Of a stretch of 64,000 nt of DNA, positions 7,278-16,028 are shown one piece after another. The DNA is taken from NCBI RefSeq assembly GCF_015223065.1, contig NZ_JADFBY010000001.1:248001-312000 (forward strand), read 5' to 3'. This DNA is from Mucilaginibacter sp. JRF (GTDB lineage Bacteria > Bacteroidota > Bacteroidia > Sphingobacteriales > Sphingobacteriaceae). Under the pieces are notes generated by a model. It saw nothing but the letters and a program-made list of their open reading frames with translations. It did no database searches and was not told the origin of the DNA. Within the stretch, counting starts at the first letter, position 1. Each line of letters starts with the position of its first letter. Position numbers and translations under genes: made by a program.

Positions 7278-10200
7278 TTGCGTATTCTTTATCGCATATT
7301 GCTGTTGTTGTTTTTTGCATGCCCGGCACGTAACGCATTTGCACAAATGTTTACCAGCCAGGGTACCGACTTTTGGGTGGCCTATATGGAGCATATTGCC
7401 GGTGCGGGACAAGATGGGTCTAAAATGTCATTGTACATAGGCGGAGAGGAGGCGACAAAAGCTACCATTACATCTGCCAATGGTTCATGGTCAGTTACCG
7501 TAAACGTTCCTCAAAATTGGATAGTAACCGTGCCGGTGCCTTCAAGTATGTACATTAGCGGGCAAGACATATTTAATAAAGGTATACACATTAAAAGTGA
7601 AAAGCCTGTTTTCGTGTTTGCGCATATTTATGCCACGGCTGTATCCGGCGCTACATTGTTATTGCCCGAAAACTCATTAGGCCGGGATTATTATTCCATT
7701 AATTATACTCAGCTCTCCAACTCAATATTAGATCCGTATAATAGTAAGCAAAGCCATTCTGTTTTCATGGTGATTGGTACAGAGGATAATACCACTGTTG
7801 AAATTACACCAACCCAGGAAATGGTTGATGGTAAGCCGGCCAACAGGCCCTACACACTTAAGCTAAACAGGGGGCAGGTTTATCAGGGGAAATCAGATAG
7901 AGATTTGACAGGTACACGCATACGGTCAATTAGTGCAGGCAATGAGGAATGTAAAAAGATAGCGGTTTTTTCGGGCAGTACAAAACTCGCTATTGGTTGT
8001 GACGACGCGAATTTTACATCAGACAATATTATACAGCAGGCATACCCAACATCAGCCTGGGGCAAAAACTTTATAACGGTGCCTTTTAAAGGGCGTGCTT
8101 ATGATATTTTCAGGGTAGTTATCAGCAAACCCAATACCAATATATATGTAAACGGCACACTGATGGGGCGCCCCGATCCCGGTAAAAATTATATTGAGTT
8201 CAACTCGACAGTGCCTAACACCATTAAGGCCGATAAGCCTATACAGGTAGCGCAGTACGCCGTATCAATGACGCAAACCCTTAATTGCCTTAAAAGTAAC
8301 GAGCAATATGGTGATCCTGAAATGGTATTACTAAACCCGCTTGAACAAACGGTAAGTAATGTAACGTTTGAGTCAACTCCATTGCAGGAAATCAGGGTTC
8401 ACTATGTAAATGTGGTTATAAAAACGGCTGATGTGCCAACTGTAAAAGTAGCCAAAAATATTAAAACAGAGTTTTTTGAGGTACCGGGTAATCCTGAATA
8501 TTCGTATGCGCAAATAGCCGTTCCGCAGGGAGTGCACAATGTTTCGGCTAATGGCGGCTTTAACGCTGTAGCTTATGGGTTTGGGCGTTTCGAATCGTAC
8601 GGATATGCTGCCGGAGCCAGCATTCGCAATTTGAACGAGCAATTGCGATTGGTGCCTGAAGGTGAAAATATTGAGGTTGATGCCGCTTGCACATTCTCAA
8701 AATATAATTTGCGCTTAAGGCTTCCGTATAAAACAAGTTCGATCAGGTGGCGCTTAGCTGATGGTTCACAGATCACACAAAACAAAAGCCCTGATAGCAT
8801 CATGGTAGTTAATAGTGATACCACATACATTTACAATTTGTTACAAAATATACAATACCCACCCGGCAATTACCTGGTTAGAGCATTGGTATACCCTGTA
8901 CAGAGTGATGATGTATGCGGATTAAATCGTGAAATACCTCTTGAGTTCAATGTTTCAGCGCCGCCTGCTGCCAATTTTGGAGCGCAAAATGTTTGTTTAA
9001 CCAATGAGGTTAATTTTACCGATAGCACTATTGCGCCGGGCAATAAAATAAAAGGCTGGTATTGGGACTTTGGCGACGGAACTACCGGTGTTGAGCAATC
9101 GCCAACACATGTATACCCGGCAGATGGCAAGTATACCGTTAAACTGATAGTAACCAATAATAACGGATGTACAAGCGAAATATCAAAACAGGTAACAATA
9201 GCGCCGCTGCCGGTAGCTGATTTTACATATGCGCCGTTGTTGTGCTCGGCTGGTGATACGGTTAAGTTAAATGGTACATCGCCAATGATGGCTGATATTG
9301 GCGAATGGCAGGTTGATTTTGGTGACGGTTCGCCTTTGGCGAGTTTCAAGGATAAAGATCTGCAACATCAGTATGCACAACCCGGAGTGTATCATGTATC
9401 ACTCAGGGTGCGTTTGGTTAACGCAACTTGTTTTAGTGAGCCCATAAACCATACAATTACAGTTAAAGCCGCGCCTGTAATGCAATTTACAGTACCCGAA
9501 GTATGTATAACCGATATTGCTGTTTTTAAAAACACCACTGCTCTGGCTGATGGTTCAGGAGCCGGGCTTGTTTATTCCTGGAATTTCGGTGATCCTGCTT
9601 CCGGTGCCAGTAACACAAGTTTAACATTTGATGGTGAACATCAATATACTACCCCCGGCAGATATAAGGTAACGCTTACCGCGGCTAACAATAATGGCTG
9701 TTTAGTTACGCAGGTTAAGGAGATTATAGTTAGCGGGAATGATTTTTCTGCAGCGGGTATCAATGTAGAGAGCCAGAACAATTTATGTGTTGCCCTACCT
9801 GTAGCGTTCGTTAATAATGCATCAGTTACGCAAGGGGAGATCACCAAGGTAGAGTGGTATTTTGATGCCCTGCAAAAGCCCGGTGAAAAGCTGACATTCA
9901 CCAAAGCCGATATGCCTGCTGATGGCCGTGTTGAGCATTTGTACGAGCCTTTTTATACTCCAGCTACTAAAACTGTACGGGTGCGTTTGGTTGTTTACTC
10001 AGGACAAACTTGTAGTAAGCAGTACGAGCAGGATATAACGCTGTATGCCCAGCCACAGATAGATATTGCCTCACCATCAGGCTTTGTGATATGCGAGGAT
10101 AGCGGGCCGGTACAATTCACCGCTGATGCTAATGGTGTAGACGGTGCCGGTACATTCGCGGGTATAGGTATTTCGGCTGATGGTTTGTTTAACCCTGCCG

Positions 10201-10790
10201 GGGCAGGAGTAGGGGTGCATAGCTTGTCTCATACTTTTCAGTCAAATAACGGCTGCCCCGCTGTAAAAACCTTTGAGGTTACAGTGAGTAAGATACCTGA
10301 AGTTACAATACCTGCTGTAGTGAATGTATTTGCCGATCGGCCTAAGAAAGCTGATCTGCAAGCTACGGGCGATAACCTAACCTATAAGTGGACCCCCTCA
10401 ACCGGGCTTGATCGGGATGATGTATTGAACCCAAATATCACTTTAGGTAGTGATATGAGTTATAGTTTAACTGTTACATCAGCAGCGTGTAGCATCACCC
10501 AAACCGTGAATGTTAAGGTGAATAAACAGCTCATCATCCCCAATACCTTTACTCCTAATGGCGATGGTATAAATGATACCTGGAATATTGATCTGCTGCA
10601 AAGCTTTCCGGATTGTGTGGTTACCGTGGTTAACCGCAACGGGGCCAAGGTATACACATCAGAAGGATATACTACCGCATGGAACGGTACCATGAATGGC
10701 AACCAGCTACCGGCAGGTACTTACTATTACACCATCGATCTGAAGGATGGCAGTAAGCCCTACAGCGGATATATTACGCTATTAAAATAA
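7278..10790 (+). CDS. large secreted protein with IgGFc-binding-like N-terminus, PKD repeats and T9SS type-B sorting domain
   Basis: The 1170-aa protein starts at TTG; the frame is closed upstream at 7257 with no ATG between, and residues 2-22 form a convincing signal peptide ending in AFA. The N-terminal half (about 25-450) starts with FTSQGTDFWVAYM and resembles IgGFc-binding-like modules. Several PKD-like domains follow, marked by WDFGDGTTG (about 595) and by VDFGDGSPL and WNFGDP further on. The C-terminus has IIPNTFTPNGDGINDTW and ends with the GTYYYTIDL strand of CHU_C gliding-motility-associated sorting domains. The expected route is Sec export, then T9SS secretion to the surface. Role: probable adhesin or matrix protein; ligand unknown. 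It converges on rpoN with a 6-base gap. Confidence 0.83.
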   Translation: MRILYRILLLLFFACPARNAFAQMFTSQGTDFWVAYMEHIAGAGQDGSKMSLYIGGEEATKATITSANGSWSVTVNVPQNWIVTVPVPSSMYISGQDIFNKGIHIKSEKPVFVFAHIYATAVSGATLLLPENSLGRDYYSINYTQLSNSILDPYNSKQSHSVFMVIGTEDNTTVEITPTQEMVDGKPANRPYTLKLNRGQVYQGKSDRDLTGTRIRSISAGNEECKKIAVFSGSTKLAIGCDDANFTSDNIIQQAYPTSAWGKNFITVPFKGRAYDIFRVVISKPNTNIYVNGTLMGRPDPGKNYIEFNSTVPNTIKADKPIQVAQYAVSMTQTLNCLKSNEQYGDPEMVLLNPLEQTVSNVTFESTPLQEIRVHYVNVVIKTADVPTVKVAKNIKTEFFEVPGNPEYSYAQIAVPQGVHNVSANGGFNAVAYGFGRFESYGYAAGASIRNLNEQLRLVPEGENIEVDAACTFSKYNLRLRLPYKTSSIRWRLADGSQITQNKSPDSIMVVNSDTTYIYNLLQNIQYPPGNYLVRALVYPVQSDDVCGLNREIPLEFNVSAPPAANFGAQNVCLTNEVNFTDSTIAPGNKIKGWYWDFGDGTTGVEQSPTHVYPADGKYTVKLIVTNNNGCTSEISKQVTIAPLPVADFTYAPLLCSAGDTVKLNGTSPMMADIGEWQVDFGDGSPLASFKDKDLQHQYAQPGVYHVSLRVRLVNATCFSEPINHTITVKAAPVMQFTVPEVCITDIAVFKNTTALADGSGAGLVYSWNFGDPASGASNTSLTFDGEHQYTTPGRYKVTLTAANNNGCLVTQVKEIIVSGNDFSAAGINVESQNNLCVALPVAFVNNASVTQGEITKVEWYFDALQKPGEKLTFTKADMPADGRVEHLYEPFYTPATKTVRVRLVVYSGQTCSKQYEQDITLYAQPQIDIASPSGFVICEDSGPVQFTADANGVDGAGTFAGIGISADGLFNPAGAGVGVHSLSHTFQSNNGCPAVKTFEVTVSKIPEVTIPAVVNVFADRPKKADLQATGDNLTYKWTPSTGLDRDDVLNPNITLGSDMSYSLTVTSAACSITQTVNVKVNKQLIIPNTFTPNGDGINDTWNIDLLQSFPDCVVTVVNRNGAKVYTSEGYTTAWNGTMNGNQLPAGTYYYTIDLKDGSKPYSGYITLLK

Positions 10791-10796
10791 AACGGA

Positions 10797-12269
10797 TTAA
10801 AGCTCCTTACGTAACCTTGCTACCGGGATGTTCATTTGCTCGCGGTATTTGGCAACGGTACGGCGGGCAATATTGTAACCGGCATCTTTTAAAATCTCGG
10901 TAAGCTTTTCATCGGCCAGTGGGTGGCGTTTGTCTTCCTTGCCGATGTGTTCTTCCAGTATCTTCTTCACCTCTTTGTTTGATACTTCTTCACCGCTTTC
11001 GGTTTGTATCGCCTCAGAGAAGAATGATTTTAGCAGGAAGGTACCATGCTCGGTTTGTACGTATTTGGAGTTAGCCACACGCGATACGGTAGATATATCC
11101 ATGTTGATCTTATCGGCAATATCCTTCAATATCATCGGGCGCAGGTTTTTGTCATCGCCGGTCAGGAAGAAATCGTACTGGTATTGCATAATGGCGTTCA
11201 TGGTTTTAAGCAGGGTTTGCTGGCGCTGCTTAATGGCATCAATAAACCATTTGGCCGAATCGAGCTTTTGCTTAACAAATTGAACAGCCTCCTTAAGTTT
11301 CTTATCCTTTTGCGATGCCTTATCGTAATGCTGAAACATCTCCTGGTACGATCGGCTTACCTTTAGTTCAGGCGCGTTCTTGGCATTCAGGGTAAGTATC
11401 AGCACACCGTCGTTATTGGTGATATGAAAATCAGGTATTACCTGCAACTGCTTGGTGTTAACCTCGCTCGCGTCGCCGGGCTTAGGGTTAAGCTTTAATA
11501 TTTCGCCAACCACAGCACGCAACTCATTCGAATTCATATTCAGCGAGCGCTCCAGTTTGTCGTAATGCTTGCGTGTAAACTCATCCAGGTAATTCTCAAC
11601 AACTACTATGGCTTTCTTTACAATAGGGTCGTTAGCGTCCTTTTTACGCAGTTGTATCAGCAGGCACTCCTGTAGGGTACGGGCGGCTACACCCGGAGGG
11701 TCAAAAGTTTGTATCACCTTCAGCATGTCCTCCACTTCCTCGTCCTCGGCCAATACATTTGCCGAGAAGGCCAGGTCATCCGTAAGTGACATGATCGGGC
11801 GGCGCAGGTAACCATCGTCATCTAAACTGCCGATGATCTGCTTACCTATCATAAAATCCTTGTCCGATAGTAGGAGCAGATCCAGCTGCGCTTGCAGGTT
11901 CTCAATAAACGAGCTTTGAATGGCGATAGGCATTTCCTTCTTATCTTCCTCATCATCACCATTCTGATCATAGCGCGATCCGTAATCGTTCACGCTGTCA
12001 TCCTGCAAATAATCATCTATATTAAACTCATCGGCCTCGCCGCCTTCATTATCCGAGCTGTTGTAGTCGTCGTCAGGATCGCGGTCGGGATATTGTTCTT
12101 CGGGTTCGCTAAGGGTAAGGCTAAAATCTTCAAGCGCCGGGTTTTCTTCCAGTTCTTCTTTAATACGGGTATCTAAAGATACGGTTGGCACCTGCAACAA
12201 TTTTATAAATTGTATTTGCTGCGGCGATAGCTTTTGTAATAGCTTTTGTTGAAGATTTTGTTTTAGCAT
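10797..12269 (-). CDS. rpoN: RNA polymerase sigma-54 factor
   Basis: The 490-aa protein has all three sigma-54 regions: a Gln/Leu-rich activator region (residues 1-45, LKQNLQQKLLQKLSPQQIQF), an unusually acidic region II (about 55-115, dominated by D and E), a core-binding domain (about 120-300) and a DNA-binding domain ending in the RpoN box A468-RRTVAKYRE477. It directs transcription from -24/-12 promoters together with AAA+ activators, none of which is encoded in this window. It converges on the T9SS cargo gene. A TAATTTTG box lies 13 bases upstream of its ATG. Confidence 0.95.
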   Translation of the reverse strand: MLKQNLQQKLLQKLSPQQIQFIKLLQVPTVSLDTRIKEELEENPALEDFSLTLSEPEEQYPDRDPDDDYNSSDNEGGEADEFNIDDYLQDDSVNDYGSRYDQNGDDEEDKKEMPIAIQSSFIENLQAQLDLLLLSDKDFMIGKQIIGSLDDDGYLRRPIMSLTDDLAFSANVLAEDEEVEDMLKVIQTFDPPGVAARTLQECLLIQLRKKDANDPIVKKAIVVVENYLDEFTRKHYDKLERSLNMNSNELRAVVGEILKLNPKPGDASEVNTKQLQVIPDFHITNNDGVLILTLNAKNAPELKVSRSYQEMFQHYDKASQKDKKLKEAVQFVKQKLDSAKWFIDAIKQRQQTLLKTMNAIMQYQYDFFLTGDDKNLRPMILKDIADKINMDISTVSRVANSKYVQTEHGTFLLKSFFSEAIQTESGEEVSNKEVKKILEEHIGKEDKRHPLADEKLTEILKDAGYNIARRTVAKYREQMNIPVARLRKEL

Positions 12270-12282
12270 AGTAAAGTAAGAC

Positions 12283-12290
12283 CAAAATTA
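12283..12290 (-). promoter_or_regulatory. candidate -7 box for rpoN
   Basis: Reading the minus strand, TAATTTTG matches TAnnTTTG exactly and ends 13 bases before the rpoN ATG. No convincing TTTG partner was found at the usual distance. Confidence 0.4.
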
Positions 12291-12419
12291 CATCAAATAG
12301 GCAGAACTTTAAAATAAGTTATGTTATTGACGAATAATGAATGTAAAATGCTAAACGAATACATTTGTTTTAACACGGTATTATTTTTTACCTTTAGTGA
12401 AACTTAAATTTTTGAATAT

Positions 12420-12812
12420 ATGGGCTTTGCAAAAGAATTTAAAGACTTCGCCATGCGTGGCAACGTTGTCGATCTGGCGGTGGGTGTTATCATCGGCGCG
12501 GCATTTGGTAAAATTGTGAGTTCGTTAGTTGAGGATATTTTAACCCCGGCTATATTAACTCCGGCGTTAAAAGCCGCTAACCTAACCAACCTCAGCGAGT
12601 TGGTTGTGCCTGGTACAGCCATTAAATACGGCAATTTTATATCGCAGGTAATATCATTTATAATTATAGCCCTTGCCTTATTTATGATCATCAGGCTGAT
12701 AAACCGCTTTAAAAAGAAAGAGGAAGCAGCACCGGCAACGCCACCTGCACCAACAAAAGAGGAAGTTTTGTTAGCTGAAATTCGCGATATATTGGCCCGT
12801 AAATCGGCCTGA
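12420..12812 (+). CDS. mscL: large-conductance mechanosensitive channel MscL
   Basis: The 130-aa protein has the MscL pattern: an amphipathic N-terminus ([29 protein letters not shown] is the characteristic start, residues 2-30), a periplasmic loop, a second transmembrane helix (about 80-103) and a charged cytoplasmic helix with [12 protein letters not shown]. It forms a pentameric channel that opens on hypo-osmotic shock. The Bacteroidota-type box AATTTTTG (12407-12414, one mismatch) lies 5 bases before the ATG, so the message may be leaderless. It is divergent from rpoN across 150 bases. Confidence 0.95.
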   Translation: MGFAKEFKDFAMRGNVVDLAVGVIIGAAFGKIVSSLVEDILTPAILTPALKAANLTNLSELVVPGTAIKYGNFISQVISFIIIALALFMIIRLINRFKKKEEAAPATPPAPTKEEVLLAEIRDILARKSA

Positions 12813-12868
12813 TTGTGTATATGTTGATAAATACCGGCGCAATACTATAAATATTAGTTAACAGGGAG

Positions 12869-12899
12869 TTTGATTAAAACAAAAAAAGCACTACATTTG
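12869..12899 (+). promoter_or_regulatory. canonical Bacteroidota promoter for rpmH
   Basis: TTTG at 12869-12872, a 19-base spacer and TACATTTG at 12892-12899 match the TTTG-N19-TAnnTTTG consensus exactly. The leader to the rpmH ATG at 12948 is about 45 bases. This is the clearest promoter in the window and serves as the reference for the others. Confidence 0.8.
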
Positions 12900-12947
12900 C
12901 GCTCTTGTTTTTAAAAACGATATAACGACGAATAACAATATACAGCG

Positions 12948-13106
12948 ATGAAAAGAACGTTTCAGCCATCTCAAAGAAAAAGAAGAAATAAACACGGTTT
13001 CCGTGAGCGTATGTCAACTGCTAACGGCAGAAGGGTTTTAGCTTCAAGAAGAGCTAAAGGCAGAAAAAGATTAAGCGTGTCTGACGAGCGTCGTCACAAA
13101 GCTTAA
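12948..13106 (+). CDS. rpmH: 50S ribosomal protein L34
   Basis: The 52-aa, highly basic protein reads [20 protein letters not shown] at its start, followed by [19 protein letters not shown], which is diagnostic for L34. The gene runs from ATG 12948 to TAA 13104-13106. L34 is a component of the large ribosomal subunit. It heads the conserved rpmH-rnpA-yidD order and has the best promoter in the window. Confidence 0.97.
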   Translation: MKRTFQPSQRKRRNKHGFRERMSTANGRRVLASRRAKGRKRLSVSDERRHKA

Positions 13107-13178
13107 TTTCCGGTTTCCACAAGTTGCGGTTACCCGGGCCAAACCGTATTGTAATTTATTGGTTGAACCCCTGCAACT

Positions 13179-13562
13179 ATGTATACTTTTAAAAAAGAAG
13201 AACGATTATGTAATAAACGGCTCATTGCCGGCTTGTATCATAATGGTTCTTCTTTTTTATGTTATCCCTTCAAGGTTTCGTGGATGCCTGTTGCTGCTGA
13301 TGATGCGGCAACTGTACCCGTACAAGTGCTTTTTTCCGTCCCTAAAAAGCGGTTTAAAAAGGCAGTTGACCGTAATACCTTAAAACGCCGTTCGCGCGAG
13401 GCATACCGCCTGTATAAACAACAACTGCTTTACAGCCAGCTATCGGGCCACAGCATAGCGCTTTCATTAACCTATATAGGCAAGGAAATTGCCGAATATC
13501 CGTTTATTGAAAAAAAGATGATCAAACTTTTTGCGCAACTAAGCGGCGAGGTGCTCAAATGA
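13179..13562 (+). CDS. rnpA: ribonuclease P protein component
   Basis: The 127-aa basic protein carries the RNase P protein signature: [13 protein letters not shown] at the N-terminus and the RNR-type motif [20 protein letters not shown] (about residues 55-75). It helps the catalytic RNA mature tRNA 5' ends. It follows rpmH by 72 bases and overlaps yidD by 4 bases (ATGA at 13559), which implies translational coupling. The RnpB RNA gene is not in this window. Confidence 0.93.
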   Translation: MYTFKKEERLCNKRLIAGLYHNGSSFLCYPFKVSWMPVAADDAATVPVQVLFSVPKKRFKKAVDRNTLKRRSREAYRLYKQQLLYSQLSGHSIALSLTYIGKEIAEYPFIEKKMIKLFAQLSGEVLK

Positions 13563-13804
13563 AATGGCTGGCAGATATATTTAAGCGTATTATAGGCGCG
13601 TTCTTTATCCTGCTTATTCGCATTTACCAGTATTTATTGTCGCCTTTGTTTGGTGCCGCCTGCCGTTACACGCCAAGTTGTTCGCAATACGGTATTGAAG
13701 CTGTAAAAAAACATGGCGCTTTTAAAGGCGGATGGTTAACTTTGAAGCGCATTGCACGGTGCAATCCATGGGGGGGCCACGGGCACGACCCGGTACCTGA
13801 TTGA
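13559..13804 (+). CDS. yidD: membrane protein insertion efficiency factor YidD
   Basis: The 81-aa protein has a short hydrophobic N-terminus and the YidD signature [15 protein letters not shown], then [17 protein letters not shown] near the end. YidD assists YidC-dependent membrane insertion. Its start codon lies inside the last codons of rnpA. tsaB begins 15 bases downstream, extending the operon. yidC is not present in the window. Confidence 0.93.
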   Translation: MKWLADIFKRIIGAFFILLIRIYQYLLSPLFGAACRYTPSCSQYGIEAVKKHGAFKGGWLTLKRIARCNPWGGHGHDPVPD

Positions 13805-13819
13805 TCTGACATATTTTCT

Positions 13820-14509
13820 ATGAATACCATATTGCAAATTGAAACCGCTACCACTGCCTGTTCTGTAGCCCTTGCGGTAAACGGCGAGGTAACAGCGGTA
13901 AAAACCATAAACCAGCGCAACATACATGCCGAGGTGATCACGCTGTATATTGATGAATTGCTTAAAGAGGCAAGCATTGATTACAACGCGCTTGATGCCA
14001 TTGCCGTTAGCGCCGGGCCGGGCTCATATACCGGTTTGCGTATAGGTATTTCAACCGCTAAGGGTTTATGCTTCGCGATGGATAAGCCGTTAATAGCTGT
14101 TGAAACCTTAGAGGCCATGGCACAAGGTTTCATTGGTTCAGGAGTAGCCGAAATTATTCCCGGTACATTGTTGTGCCCAATGATTGATGCCCGCCGTATG
14201 GAGGTATATACCGCCATTTTTGATGCCGAGGGTAATCGACTTAAAGAAACTTCTGCCGAAATAATTGACGCCGGTAGTTATGCTGATGAATTGGCTAACA
14301 ACAAAGTGATATTTTTTGGCGATGGCGCTCCCAAGTTTCAGGATGTGCTGACGCACCCTAACGCGATTATAATTCCGGAATTTATTAACTCAGCGGCGTA
14401 TCTTACCAAAACAGCATTGCAAAAATTTACCGCCGGGCAGTTTGAGGATGTGGCTTATTACGAGCCTTTTTATCTGAAAGATTTTATTGCCGGTAAAAAG
14501 GCATTATAA
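13820..14509 (+). CDS. tsaB: tRNA threonylcarbamoyladenosine biosynthesis protein TsaB
   Basis: The 229-aa protein has the ASKHA-fold TsaB hallmarks: ETATTACSVALAVNG near the N-terminus and SAGPGSYTGLRIG (about residues 56-68). TsaB pairs with TsaD and TsaE to make t6A37 in ANN-decoding tRNAs. It is the distal gene of the rpmH-rnpA-yidD run. Its last 6 bases overlap the 3' end of the convergent gene at 14504. Confidence 0.92.
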   Translation: MNTILQIETATTACSVALAVNGEVTAVKTINQRNIHAEVITLYIDELLKEASIDYNALDAIAVSAGPGSYTGLRIGISTAKGLCFAMDKPLIAVETLEAMAQGFIGSGVAEIIPGTLLCPMIDARRMEVYTAIFDAEGNRLKETSAEIIDAGSYADELANNKVIFFGDGAPKFQDVLTHPNAIIIPEFINSAAYLTKTALQKFTAGQFEDVAYYEPFYLKDFIAGKKAL

Positions 14510-15937
14510 CTCGCCGCCACCCTTACGCTTACCGAATATCTTATCAAAGAAACGGCCGAAGAAGCCTTTTTCATTATCGCCCATTGGTATGTAGCTGGCA
14601 TTCATCGGGCTTTCAATTGGTCGGCCAAATTTTAGCGAGAAACCTAAAAATACATCCGCGCCGGTGTAGGGTGCATCATAGCCGGTGCGTCGTAAGGCAA
14701 TACGTCCGCTTGGCAGTAATCTTTCCGATCCGATATAAAACTCCGCATTGGGCGATTTATACATCACCTGTCCGCCAAAGTTGAATAGGCGCAGATCATT
14801 GTATGATGCCGTTGCCGTAACGGTGAATTTATTGTACTGGAAATGATCAACCAAAGCCCCGGTAAGTCCCTGATAAAACAATTGCTTTTGTACAATAAGC
14901 GTTGGCAACATGCTGAATGTTTGGTCGTAATTTAAATAGTATCTTTTGGCAACACTTAGCTCCGCCAAACCATTGGTGGGGGTGGTGAATGAGCCACGGC
15001 TTCTGTGGCCAGCCTGCAAAAAGCGCGATAGTTGTGTTTTTACGCTATCCTCGCGCCAGGGCTGTGAAAGATCGCTAAGCGTGGTAGTACCCAGCACACG
15101 GTAGCTTTCGGAGCCACCGCTCCAATGTATAAAACCCAGATCTTTAACGTTGGCCTGTATCTTAAAACCATCCTCGGTAATGTGCGATCCGCCTATGGAT
15201 ACCGAAGCACCCGGATTACTCAAGCTTGGTACAATAGCGCCCGAGCCGCCTTCGCCGCCGCTTTCGCTTACATAGTACAAGCCATCAAGAAAAAGTATAG
15301 CCTGGTCGGCAGCCCTGTTAAAGGTGATGTTTGAGCGGTTAACCAAAAGTTCCTGGTATTGCAAACCCATCAAAAAGTTTACCTTGAAACCAAAGGCGGT
15401 ACGCTTATCAAGTTTTTCACGGTATGAAAAACCTAATTGATGGTAGGTTTGATAGTAGCCATTGCTGTTGAATAAATTATTATAAGTATCGCGCGGAAAA
15501 TTGGCCGAGCCGTTGAACAGTGCTATGGATTCATCTGTAATATCGCCGCTGGCTTCAACGTTTGTTTTAAAGGATAAGCCCATCTCCTTATCACCTTTTT
15601 GACCGGCATACCATTTAAACATGGCCCAGTAAATACCGGCATTGCTTAAAACGCGGTTTAGCCTGCCGCTGCCTATATCAAGCTGGCTGTTGCTGTAGCG
15701 GTTATCAAACAAACGGCTTTGTATTGATCGCTGCGCGTTACCGGTTAAAACAGCATAAGCCCCAAAGTTGGGTATCAAAAAGTTAGATGCCATGTTATAG
15801 CTCGAATCGCGGATGAACGAGCGCTGCGATGGGTTCTCGAACGAATCAAAAAGAGTTTCGGTGTTATATTGTGAAAACTGCTGTGCCGCTGCAAATAATG
15901 GGGATAACAGTAGTAACAGTAGTAGAATTTTCTTCAT
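14504..15937 (-). CDS. outer-membrane protein, DUF5723-like
   Basis: The 477-aa protein has a signal peptide (MKKILLLLLLLSPLFAAAQ, cleaved about residue 19) and alternating hydrophobic/aromatic strands throughout, as in a beta-barrel. Segments such as NFLIPNFGAYAVLTGN and the C-terminal GADVFLGFSLKFGRPI suggest the DUF5723 family of Bacteroidota outer-membrane proteins. No enzymatic motif is visible and function is unknown. The 3' end overlaps tsaB by 6 bases on the opposite strand, and it lies downstream of the 527-aa envelope protein on the same strand. Confidence 0.65.
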   Translation of the reverse strand: MKKILLLLLLLSPLFAAAQQFSQYNTETLFDSFENPSQRSFIRDSSYNMASNFLIPNFGAYAVLTGNAQRSIQSRLFDNRYSNSQLDIGSGRLNRVLSNAGIYWAMFKWYAGQKGDKEMGLSFKTNVEASGDITDESIALFNGSANFPRDTYNNLFNSNGYYQTYHQLGFSYREKLDKRTAFGFKVNFLMGLQYQELLVNRSNITFNRAADQAILFLDGLYYVSESGGEGGSGAIVPSLSNPGASVSIGGSHITEDGFKIQANVKDLGFIHWSGGSESYRVLGTTTLSDLSQPWREDSVKTQLSRFLQAGHRSRGSFTTPTNGLAELSVAKRYYLNYDQTFSMLPTLIVQKQLFYQGLTGALVDHFQYNKFTVTATASYNDLRLFNFGGQVMYKSPNAEFYIGSERLLPSGRIALRRTGYDAPYTGADVFLGFSLKFGRPIESPMNASYIPMGDNEKGFFGRFFDKIFGKRKGGGEL

Positions 15938-16028
15938 AAATAGCTTTGGTGCATTTTTGGCAGTACGCAGACCGCCTCTCTCTAAACGCTAATTTGTAAG
16001 TATAGTTGTTTAATTTATAAAATAGTTA

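Noticed and set aside
12948..13804. rpmH-rnpA-yidD as a sign of the replication origin
   Set aside because: No dnaA, dnaN or DnaA-box cluster was seen nearby, and in Bacteroidota this gene set is not reliably next to oriC.
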